A stretch of 6,452 nucleotides of DNA, taken from contig JAFPAK010000274.1 in assembly GCA_017390825.1 (NCBI GenBank), forward strand, positions 1-6,452, read 5' to 3'. Position 1 is the first letter of the stretch; every line of letters starts with the position of its first letter. A model generated the notes under the pieces. That model saw only the letters and a program-made list of their open reading frames with translations. It did no database searches and was not told the origin of the DNA. Position numbers and translations under genes: made by a program. The stretch is from Clostridia bacterium. GTDB lineage: Bacteria > Bacillota_A > Clostridia > Oscillospirales > Acutalibacteraceae. Below are positions 1 to 5,937 of this stretch, piece after piece.

Positions 1-120
1 AATGAATGGATTACAACTCCTATTCTTATGAAATTTATTGAACAATATTTGTTAGCTTATGTAAATAATTCTACAATATTTTATAAAAAACTCTTGACAA
101 TTGAAAATATAAGAATATAA
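1..120 (+). other. Leader region; possible 3' end of an upstream reading frame
   Basis: Reading from base 1, this frame stays open for 39 codons and stops at TAA (118-120). The translation contains a fairly protein-like stretch (MKFIEQYLLAY). It could be the C-terminus of a gene that begins before the window. Against this, the stretch is very AT-rich and its last 27 bases coincide with a consensus promoter for the metal-resistance genes. I do not recognise a family. It could equally be non-coding leader DNA. No terminator hairpin is visible between this frame and the promoter. Confidence 0.25.
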
Positions 121-121
121 T
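94..121 (+). promoter_or_regulatory. Sigma-A promoter of the regulator-ATPase operon
   Basis: The -35 box TTGACA (94-99) and the -10 box TATAAT (116-121) are both exact consensus matches, separated by 16 bases. Transcription should start near 127-129. That is inside the dyad at 123-152 and about 46 bases before the regulator ATG. A promoter this strong is consistent with genes held off by a repressor rather than by a weak promoter. Confidence 0.88.
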
Positions 122-122
122 A

Positions 123-152
123 ATAACAGTTGAACAATTATTCAACCGTTAT
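123..152 (+). promoter_or_regulatory. 30-bp dyad, probable ArsR/SmtB-family operator
   Basis: The core is GTTGAA-CAATTA-TTCAAC (129-146). The symmetry extends outward to 123 and 152, centred between 137 and 138. Of 15 base pairs, 13 are complementary across the centre; only 128/147 and 135/140 fail. It begins two bases after the -10 box and covers the predicted start site, so a bound dimer would block initiation. ArsR/SmtB repressors such as SmtB, CzrA and CadC bind AT-rich inverted repeats with TGAA/TTCA-type half sites in this position. Binding by the adjacent regulator is inferred. Confidence 0.82.
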
Positions 153-161
153 ATTTAAAGC

Positions 162-167
162 GAGGTG
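162..167 (+). promoter_or_regulatory. Ribosome binding site that sets the regulator start
   Basis: GAGGTG lies 7 bases before the ATG at 175. This decides against the upstream in-frame TTG at 130, which sits inside the operator and has no purine-rich sequence before it. Confidence 0.8.
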
Positions 168-174
168 TAAATTA

Positions 175-525
175 ATGAGTAATGAATTCTGCGATTGCAA
201 TGTAATTCATATGGAATCGGTCGAACACGCAAGAGAGCATATGCCCGAAGATGACATTATCTATGATTTGTCTGACCTGTTCAAGATATTCGGCGACAGT
301 ACAAGATTAAAAATACTGTGTGCATTAAGCAGCAACGAAATGTGTGTATGCGATATCGCAAACCTAATCAATATGACAAAATCATCTGTGTCGCATCAGT
401 TGCGTGTTTTAAAGCAATCAAGGCTTGTAAAATACCGTAAAGAAGGCAAAAGCACATACTATTCCCTTGCCGATTCTCATGTAACACATATTATTGATCA
501 AGGTATTGAGCATATTTCGGAGTGA
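175..525 (+). CDS. ArsR/SmtB-family metal-sensing repressor (CadC/SmtB-like)
   Basis: This 116-residue winged-helix repressor probably controls its own operon, releasing DNA when it binds Zn(II), Cd(II) or Pb(II). The ATG at 175 is chosen because of GAGGTG 7 bases upstream; a longer TTG-initiated version from 130 would start within the operator. The FGDSTRLKIL segment (39-48) and the recognition region (about 66-80, with SSVSHQLRVLK) are family hallmarks, and the KEGKSTYYSL wing is at 89-98. Three potential metal motifs are visible. The first is N-terminal C6-D-C8, with H12 nearby. The second is MCVCD, with C57 and C59 in the helix where CadC has its ELCVCD cysteines. The third is the C-terminal pattern D100-x-H102-x10-H113-x2-E116, the alpha-5 zinc motif of SmtB/CzrA. 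The ATPase gene follows directly, with its ribosome binding site in this gene's last codons. The family is certain; the true inducing metal is inferred. I give no symbol because the protein combines CadC-type and SmtB-type sites. Confidence 0.95.
   Translation: MSNEFCDCNVIHMESVEHAREHMPEDDIIYDLSDLFKIFGDSTRLKILCALSSNEMCVCDIANLINMTKSSVSHQLRVLKQSRLVKYRKEGKSTYYSLADSHVTHIIDQGIEHISE
519..522 (+). promoter_or_regulatory. Ribosome binding site of the ATPase, inside the regulator gene end
   Basis: GGAG occupies the last codons of the regulator just before its TGA (523-525). It lies 8 bases before the ATG at 531, which favours that start over GTG at 522. Ribosomes finishing the regulator clear this site, so translational coupling is likely. 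Confidence 0.7.
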
Positions 526-530
526 TCGTT

Positions 531-2579
531 ATGGAAAGAAAATATTATTTGAGTGATTTAGATTGTGCACATTGTGCAGAAAAAATAAGAGTGTCTGTTG
601 AAAAGCTGAATTTTGTTGATAGATCAGAGATGAATTTCACTTTAAAAACCCTTAAAGTAACCTATAAGGAATATAACAAGAACAATGAAAATAATGTTAT
701 CAACACGGTTGTTTCTATTGAGCCGGATGTAACCGTTACTTATGAAAAAAACGATGAAAAATCAGGCATTGATAAAACTGATATAATAATATCGGTCATA
801 GGAATTATTGTATTTGTACTTTCATATCTGCCGGTGTTGTCAGGTATTAATTTCTGGATGCAGCTCATCGGATGTGTTGCAGTAAGCAGTAAGTGTATCA
901 TTAATGTTTTTAAAAAGCTCAAAAATTTTGATTTCTTTGATGAAAATCTACTTATGCTAATTGCATGTATAGGTGCATTTATTATTGGTGAACGTATTGA
1001 AGCATTGGGGGTTATGGTTTTCTATAAGGTGGGTGAGACTGCTCAGGACATGGCGGTTGCTAAATCAAGAAGATCAATTACATCTCTTATGAATATTAAG
1101 CCCGATAATGCGCGCGTAATTCGTGAAGGTAAAGAAATTATTGTACCCCCTGAACATGTAGAGATAGGTGAGCAAATAAGGATCCTTGCAGGTGAAAAAA
1201 TACCGCTTGACGGCATTATTTCCGGCGGAGCTACCAGTCTTGATACAGCCGCTCTTACCGGAGAATCAGTTCCTATGGAGAAATCAGTGGGCGATGAGGT
1301 GTTATCCGGCAGTATAAATGTCGGAGGCGTTATCACGGTAATTGTTCAGAAGCATTACAGAGAAAGTACAGTAGCACGAATACTCGAGCTTGTTGAGAAC
1401 TCATCATCACAAAAAGCAGAACCCGAAAAATTTATTACTAAATTTGCAAGAATATACACCCCGTGCGTTGTTTTAGCTGCATTCCTACTTGGTGTAATTG
1501 GAACATTAATAACACGACAACCATCTGTTTGGATTTACAGAGCACTCACCTTTCTTGTAGTATCCTGCCCGTGTGCGCTTGTTTTATCTATACCGCTTTC
1601 GTATTTTTGCGCCATCGGTTCTGCCGCTAAACAAGGTATTTTGATCAAAGGTGGTAACTATGTTGAGCATTTGAATCGAATAGATGCTGTTGTTTTTGAT
1701 AAAACAGGAACCCTCACAACCGGTGAATTCAAAGTAAACAAAGTGTATCCTGAAAACAACTTCACTGATAGCGATGTATTGTTCTATGCTGCTGTTGCTG
1801 AAAGCTGCTCAAATCATCCTATAGCAAAGTCAATAGTTGCGGCGAACGATCGATTTATAGATGCAAGTAAAGTCAATAACTCACATGAGACGGTATCCGG
1901 CGGTGTATTTGCAGAATATGAGGGTAAAACCATTATCGTTGGCTCAAACAGATTTTTGAACCAAAATAACATTAACTGCAAAGCAAACGGAATGATAGCT
2001 GTCGGAATCAACGGCGAGCTTGCAGGCTATATTGAAATTACAGATAAGTTAAAATCAGGCACCGATACACTGATATACGAGTTATCAAGGCTAAATATCA
2101 GCAAAACCTATATGCTGACCGGTGACAACGAAAGATCTGCAGAAGCTGTAAGTAAAGCTGTTGGTATAAATAATCATTACTCCTCCCTGCTCCCTGACAA
2201 CAAGCTAGAGATAATGAAAAAAATACAAAGCAATCATAAGACGGTTTTTGTTGGTGACGGAATTAATGATGCTCCCGTACTTATCAGTGCTGATATTGGA
2301 ATAGCAATGGGTGGCATAGGTTCAGACAGTGCTATTGAAGCCGCAGATATAGTTCTTATGAATGATGATGTTGGTAAAGTGCCGTCAGTCATTAAGTTGG
2401 CAAAAAGAACACACTCAATTGTTGTACAAAATATTATAATTGCACTCGGTATAAAATTGCTGGTACTGATACTTAGCGCAATAGGTCTTGCTCCTATGTG
2501 GATAGCTGTCTTTGCAGATGTTGGAGTTGCACTGATATGTGTTCTGAACTCGATGAGATTATTAAAAGATAAATTCTGA
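531..2579 (+). CDS. cadA: Zn/Cd/Pb-translocating P1B-type ATPase (CadA/ZntA-like)
   Basis: This 682-residue membrane pump uses ATP to export divalent soft metals. The N-terminal heavy-metal-associated domain (about 1-70) carries a single D11-C12-A-H-C15 site. Membrane segments lie roughly at 83-101, 107-127, 137-170, 312-328, 338-362 and 637-677. Core motifs are all intact: TGES (243-246) in the actuator, the intramembrane metal motif C346-P-C348, the phosphorylation site D390-KTGT, H429-P430 in the nucleotide domain, TGDN (530-533) and GDGIND (575-580). The last membrane pair holds K642 and D663, 21 residues apart, matching the Lys/Asp pair of ZntA and marking the Zn/Cd/Pb (P1B-2) subgroup rather than copper pumps. 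It is slightly shorter than typical CadA/ZntA (about 720-730) and lacks a Cys/His-rich N-terminal extension. ATG 531 has GGAG 8 bases upstream; GTG 522 overlapping the regulator stop is a less likely start adding three residues. No terminator follows, so transcription may run into the next gene. Zn versus Cd/Pb preference cannot be read from sequence. Confidence 0.96.
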   Translation: MERKYYLSDLDCAHCAEKIRVSVEKLNFVDRSEMNFTLKTLKVTYKEYNKNNENNVINTVVSIEPDVTVTYEKNDEKSGIDKTDIIISVIGIIVFVLSYLPVLSGINFWMQLIGCVAVSSKCIINVFKKLKNFDFFDENLLMLIACIGAFIIGERIEALGVMVFYKVGETAQDMAVAKSRRSITSLMNIKPDNARVIREGKEIIVPPEHVEIGEQIRILAGEKIPLDGIISGGATSLDTAALTGESVPMEKSVGDEVLSGSINVGGVITVIVQKHYRESTVARILELVENSSSQKAEPEKFITKFARIYTPCVVLAAFLLGVIGTLITRQPSVWIYRALTFLVVSCPCALVLSIPLSYFCAIGSAAKQGILIKGGNYVEHLNRIDAVVFDKTGTLTTGEFKVNKVYPENNFTDSDVLFYAAVAESCSNHPIAKSIVAANDRFIDASKVNNSHETVSGGVFAEYEGKTIIVGSNRFLNQNNINCKANGMIAVGINGELAGYIEITDKLKSGTDTLIYELSRLNISKTYMLTGDNERSAEAVSKAVGINNHYSSLLPDNKLEIMKKIQSNHKTVFVGDGINDAPVLISADIGIAMGGIGSDSAIEAADIVLMNDDVGKVPSVIKLAKRTHSIVVQNIIIALGIKLLVLILSAIGLAPMWIAVFADVGVALICVLNSMRLLKDKF

Positions 2580-2580
2580 C

Positions 2581-2609
2581 TTTACAAAACCATCGGCATA
2601 TGTTATACT
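2581..2609 (+). promoter_or_regulatory. Promoter with extended -10 for the small downstream gene
   Basis: TTTACA (2581-2586), a 17-base spacer and TATACT (2604-2609) each match the sigma-A boxes at five of six positions. TGT directly before the -10 gives the extended -10 TGn motif. The -35 box starts one base after the ATPase stop codon. Transcription should begin near 2615-2617, leaving a leader of under 30 bases. No metal-regulator-like dyad overlaps it, so it may be constitutive. Confidence 0.75.
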
Positions 2610-2626
2610 ATATTTTAGAATTTTAC

Positions 2627-2632
2627 AAGGAG
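2627..2632 (+). promoter_or_regulatory. Ribosome binding site of the small protein
   Basis: AAGGAG lies 10 bases before the ATG at 2643 but only 1 base before an in-frame ATG at 2634. The latter is too close for initiation, so 2643 is taken as the start. Confidence 0.7.
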
Positions 2633-2642
2633 AATGATATTA

Positions 2643-2930
2643 ATGAGCGAAGTTAAAGAGTATCTGACATATAAGGGTAAACCGCTTGTTCGCTGCAAAG
2701 ATACCATCTACTACGGCAATATGTCTGACGAATATGTTATCAAGCTTGATATTATTGAGTCTGAAAAAAGCGGCGATATCAGTACCGCAAAAAAAGTTGC
2801 TGTATATCTTATGCGTACTGACAACAGTCTTGCTGCTGATAAGCGCATTATTAAAAAGAGCGAGAAAAACGGATTATACGAGGCTATGGATATAGGCTCA
2901 ATCTGGCTTTCAAGACAGCTTGGTGAATAA
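2643..2930 (+). CDS. Uncharacterised 95-residue protein
   Basis: I cannot assign a function. The product is a small, charged, soluble-looking protein with no membrane segment, no signal peptide and a single cysteine (C17). It opens with MSEVKEYLTYKGKPLVR and a TIYYGNMSDEYVI segment (24-36). It ends with a block reading KKSEKNGLYEAMDIGSIWL (72-90). The sequence resembles short conserved hypothetical proteins I recall from Clostridia genomes, in which the YKGKPLVR, YYGNMSD and KSEK-GLY-A-DI--IWL blocks recur; that is memory, not a search. It has its own promoter, a good ribosome binding site and a strong terminator 14 bases after its stop. It can therefore be an independent transcript, although read-through from the ATPase operon is possible. 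Adjacency to the metal pump may be coincidental. The longer version from ATG 2634 adds three residues but has bad ribosome-site spacing. Confidence 0.88.
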   Translation: MSEVKEYLTYKGKPLVRCKDTIYYGNMSDEYVIKLDIIESEKSGDISTAKKVAVYLMRTDNSLAADKRIIKKSEKNGLYEAMDIGSIWLSRQLGE

Positions 2931-2943
2931 GTAAAACTGAAAC

Positions 2944-2980
2944 AAAAATGAGATGTCAAAATGACATCTCATTTTATTTT
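2944..2980. terminator. Bidirectional rho-independent terminator
   Basis: A perfect 14-bp stem pairs 2945-2958 with 2962-2975 around a three-base AAA loop (core ATGAGATGTCA / TGACATCTCAT). Plus-strand transcripts end in a TTTTATTTT run. On the minus strand the A-rich flank at 2941-2948 gives the U-rich tail. It lies between the small plus-strand gene (stop at 2930) and the minus-strand Clp gene, whose stop codon (2980-2982) touches its edge. It should therefore terminate both convergent units. Confidence 0.92.
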
Positions 2981-5289
2981 CATATGGCATTAATATCAAT
3001 TTGTCCGTCTTTTACTGTTGCCGCGAAACCCTTAGGCGGATTTTCAAACTGTTCAACCATTATTCCCGTGATCTTGTCCTCAACTTTTCTGCGGATAGCA
3101 TTACGCAATTCTCTTGCACCTCTGGGCTTGTTTTCTGCAGACTTTGCAAGAATCTCAAGAACTTCATCAGTATATTTAAGCTCTATACCTCGGCTATTTA
3201 GAGGTTGCTCAATATCTTTAAGCATAAGTGCAGCAATTTTAACTAGTGATTCAAACTGTAAAGGCTTAAACACGACAATCTCATCAACACGGCCTAAAAA
3301 TTCGGGACGAAGCAGTTGTTCAAGTGCTTTATGTGCTTTGTCGGCTGCCATTTCTGAGCCTGACTTTCCAAAGCCCATAATATTTTCTTTATTCTCCGAT
3401 CCTGCATTTGAAGTCATTACAATTATAGTATTCTCAAAATTGACAACTCTGCCGTGGGCATCAGTCACTCTGCCGTCATCAAGGATTTGAAGAAGTATAT
3501 TAAGAACGTCGGGATGAGCTTTTTCAATCTCATCGAAAAGGAGTACTGAATAAGGCTTTCTGCGTACTTTCTCTGTTAACTGACCTGCCTCATCATAACC
3601 AACATATCCGGGAGGAGCACCGATAATGCGCGATACAGAATGTTTTTCCATAAACTCGGACATATCAAGACGAATAAGAGTTTCAGGCGTGTCAAACAGC
3701 TCATTTGCAAGGACTTTAACAACCTCTGTCTTACCAACGCCGGTAGGTCCTACAAATATGAAGGAAGCGGGACGACGCTTTACATTTATCTGTACGCGCG
3801 AACGACGCACAGCATTAGAAATGACCTCTATTGCCTCATCCTGACCGATTATCTTACAATGCATTGCATCAGAAAGATTAACAAGCTTACGCAAATCGTT
3901 CGCCTGAATTTTTGCCGCAGGAATACCGGTCCAAAGTTGTATAACATGGGCAATATCTTCAAATTCCACATTTGTCTTGAGATCATCTTCACTGATTCCC
4001 TCAATACTATCAAGCTCTTTGGCAAGCTCTGATTTCACAATAGCAAGCTTTTCATAATCAATGGTTTCAGCAGTTTCAATATCTTCACGCTCTGCAGATA
4101 AACGCTTAATGTTTATCATAGCCTTTGCAAAATTATCAGCATTTACATTTCGTAGTCCGGCACAAGCACAAGCCTCATCAAGAAGATCGATAGCCTTATC
4201 GGGCATAAATCTATCATTGATATAACGCTCTGATAGTTCAACAGCTTGGCGAAGTATATAGTCACTTACTTTTACATTATGATGTTCTTCATAATAGCTT
4301 TTAACCCCTTTAAGCATTTCAAAGGTCTCGTCAAGCGACGGCTCTTCCACAGTTACCGGCTGAAAACGGCGTTCAAGTGCAGCATCCTTTTCGATGTGCT
4401 TTCTGTATTCATTGAATGTAGTGGCACCAATAACCTGTATCTCGCCTCTTGAAAGAGCCGGTTTTAGGATATTAGCAGCATTCATAGTGCCTTCGTTATC
4501 TCCTGTGCCGACGAGATTGTGAAGTTCATCAATAAACAGAATAATATTTCCGGCAGTTTTGATTTCTGCTATAAGGCCTTTAACTCTGCTCTCAAACTGA
4601 CCTCTGAATTGTGTACCAGCAACAAGTGCAGTAAGATCAAGCAAGAGCAACTCCTTCTCCATCATTTTTGCCGGAACATCACCGTTTGCAATACGCAACG
4701 CTATGCCCTCGGCAATAGCAGTTTTACCAACACCGGGTTCACCGATAAGGCAAGGGTTATTTTTAGAACGGCGCGACATTATCTGAATAACTCGACTCAT
4801 TTCACGCTCTCTTCCGATAATGCGGTCAAGTCTGCCTTCTCTTGCAGCAGCCGTGAGGTTAGTGCAATAAGCATTCAAGTGCTTAAAACCACCTGACGGC
4901 TTTTTTCTTTTAGGCTCATCCTGCTTAACTTCAGCATCATATGAACCATCCTCATTTTTAGGGGGCGTATTACCGAGCATATTCTTTAAAAACGGCATTG
5001 TAGCAGCGCCTCCGGGGATAAACTCGTCAAGCTTTTCGTTTAATGTGGCTTCATTAATTTCTCCGGTCTCCTCGTCAAACACGCCATCCATCATCGTCAT
5101 AAGATTGTCGTTTATATCATCAAGATTATCATCGGAAATATTCATGCTTGCCAGCATATCATTAATAGGTCCGATGTTGAGTTCTTTTGCACATTTGATA
5201 CAAAAACCTTCGGGATATGTTTTGTCACCCTCAACACGGGTGATAAACATAACCGCCGGGCGCTTCTTGCATTTACTGCATAATTTCAT
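2980..5289 (-). CDS. clpE: ClpE-like AAA+ unfoldase (Clp ATPase with N-terminal zinc finger)
   Basis: This 769-residue class I Clp/HSP100 ATPase should unfold proteins and feed them to ClpP in the cytoplasm. Residues 1-40 form a four-cysteine zinc finger, C4-x2-C7-x22-C30-x2-C33, the ClpE hallmark, in place of the paired Clp N-domain of ClpC. An acidic, probably flexible linker follows (about 41-135). The first AAA+ module has GEPGVGKT (183-190), Walker B ending D254-E255, pore loop GTQFRG (225-230) and R307/R308 as arginine fingers. A short middle region has a UVR-like stretch (407-429, DYEKLA). The second module has GPTGVGKT (514-521), pore loop GYVG (561-564), Walker B ending D586-E587 and sensor-2 GAR (724-726). 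MGF (638-640) stands where ClpP-partnering ATPases carry the (L/I/V)GF loop, so ClpP docking is likely. Both ATP sites look intact. It is somewhat longer than ClpE of Bacillus (about 700). GAAAGGA (5302-5308) lies 12 bases before the ATG, a rather long spacing. It is the last gene of the cvpA-pgsA operon. No CtsR heptad pair is visible in the 20-base gap before it. Calling it ClpE rather than ClpC rests on the zinc finger. Confidence 0.93.
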   Translation of the reverse strand: MKLCSKCKKRPAVMFITRVEGDKTYPEGFCIKCAKELNIGPINDMLASMNISDDNLDDINDNLMTMMDGVFDEETGEINEATLNEKLDEFIPGGAATMPFLKNMLGNTPPKNEDGSYDAEVKQDEPKRKKPSGGFKHLNAYCTNLTAAAREGRLDRIIGREREMSRVIQIMSRRSKNNPCLIGEPGVGKTAIAEGIALRIANGDVPAKMMEKELLLLDLTALVAGTQFRGQFESRVKGLIAEIKTAGNIILFIDELHNLVGTGDNEGTMNAANILKPALSRGEIQVIGATTFNEYRKHIEKDAALERRFQPVTVEEPSLDETFEMLKGVKSYYEEHHNVKVSDYILRQAVELSERYINDRFMPDKAIDLLDEACACAGLRNVNADNFAKAMINIKRLSAEREDIETAETIDYEKLAIVKSELAKELDSIEGISEDDLKTNVEFEDIAHVIQLWTGIPAAKIQANDLRKLVNLSDAMHCKIIGQDEAIEVISNAVRRSRVQINVKRRPASFIFVGPTGVGKTEVVKVLANELFDTPETLIRLDMSEFMEKHSVSRIIGAPPGYVGYDEAGQLTEKVRRKPYSVLLFDEIEKAHPDVLNILLQILDDGRVTDAHGRVVNFENTIIVMTSNAGSENKENIMGFGKSGSEMAADKAHKALEQLLRPEFLGRVDEIVVFKPLQFESLVKIAALMLKDIEQPLNSRGIELKYTDEVLEILAKSAENKPRGARELRNAIRRKVEDKITGIMVEQFENPPKGFAATVKDGQIDINAI

Positions 5290-5309
5290 GTTAGTATGGA
5301 ATCCTTTCG

Positions 5310-5918
5310 TCAGTCGTCGTTTTTAATTATTTGTTCTTTTTCAATATCATATTCGCCGCTCTGTATCTCCTTGAAAATAGGATAATAGTTGAACAACGAA
5401 AACAAAACACAAATTGCAGCAATTACCTCAGTTACGATAATTGCAAACAGCGGTATTGCCGGACACACGTCTGTTGCAAGCACGACAACAAACATCAAAA
5501 ACACTATCACTGTGCTTAATTTCCCCCACCATTTTGATTCAGATGGGCGAAGTCCGGCTTTGAAGAGCATTACTGCACCAAGAAGCATTGTAAGCTCTTT
5601 AGCAAATATCAAAATCAATATGAAAACTATCTCTATATGACGGATAGCAAGACAAACCACAACAATACCCTGCGTTAATTTATCGGCTATCGGGTCAAGT
5701 ATCTTACCAAATGTAGAGATCATATTAAATTTTCTAGCTATAAATCCATCAAGTACATCTGAAAAACCGGATGCGAAAAGGACCGCAATTGCATACCAAA
5801 AGTGATTGTCAAAATCACAAAGATATGCAACGGCAAAAGCCGGTACAAGCAGTATTCTGATGAAGGAAAGTATATTCGGAATTGTAATTATCTTTTCCGG
5901 CTTCATTGGTACACTCAT
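5310..5918 (-). CDS. pgsA: CDP-alcohol phosphatidyltransferase, probable phosphatidylglycerophosphate synthase
   Basis: This 202-residue membrane enzyme probably joins CDP-diacylglycerol and glycerol-3-phosphate to give phosphatidylglycerophosphate, the precursor of phosphatidylglycerol and cardiolipin. The full CDP-alcohol phosphotransferase motif D-x2-DG-x2-AR-x8-G-x3-D-x3-D is present: D54, D57-G58, A61-R62, G71, D75 and D79. The N-terminal ITIPNILSFIRILLVP (11-26) is typical of PgsA and its relatives. About five or six hydrophobic segments follow, and the tail is charged. Residues 132-136 read GKLST where classical PgsA usually has GKLKT. A related enzyme, such as a CDP-alcohol-type cardiolipin synthase or another head-group transferase, is therefore not excluded. 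AAGGAG (5925-5930) lies 6 bases before the ATG. A second ATG four codons in (M5) is a weaker alternative. The gene starts 19 bases after cvpA ends and stops 20 bases before the Clp gene, indicating one operon. Confidence 0.88.
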   Translation of the reverse strand: MSVPMKPEKIITIPNILSFIRILLVPAFAVAYLCDFDNHFWYAIAVLFASGFSDVLDGFIARKFNMISTFGKILDPIADKLTQGIVVVCLAIRHIEIVFILILIFAKELTMLLGAVMLFKAGLRPSESKWWGKLSTVIVFLMFVVVLATDVCPAIPLFAIIVTEVIAAICVLFSLFNYYPIFKEIQSGEYDIEKEQIIKNDD

Positions 5919-5937
5919 TTTAAACTCCTTTTATTTT

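Noticed and set aside
130..174. TTG start extending the regulator by 15 residues
   Set aside because: It lies inside the operator dyad, almost at the predicted transcription start, without a ribosome binding site. ATG 175 has GAGGTG at ideal spacing and gives the family's usual N-terminus.
1043..1336. Minus-strand reading frame of 97 codons within the ATPase
   Set aside because: It mirrors the actuator domain coding sequence, which carries intact TGES and family motifs on the plus strand. There is no independent evidence for it.
531..2579. Copper-type P1B ATPase (CopA)
   Set aside because: Although CPC is shared, the last membrane pair has K642 and D663 as in ZntA/CadA, and lacks the Asn/Tyr and Met/Ser signatures of copper pumps. 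The adjacent regulator is also CadC/SmtB-like.
2711..2959. Minus-strand reading frame opposite the 95-residue protein
   Set aside because: It begins inside the bidirectional terminator, leaving no promoter or ribosome site. The plus-strand gene has both.
2948..3490. Long plus-strand reading frame opposite the 3' part of the Clp gene, and several similar ones at 3626-4896
   Set aside because: All are antisense to an unambiguous Clp ATPase, lack good ribosome binding sites, and their translations are serine/threonine-rich shadow-like sequence.
5290..5330. CtsR operator or dedicated heat-shock promoter before the Clp gene
   Set aside because: No tandem GGTCAAA-type heptads and no -35/-10 pair are seen in the 20-base gap. 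A lone TGTCAAA-like stretch near 5808 is single and in the wrong place.
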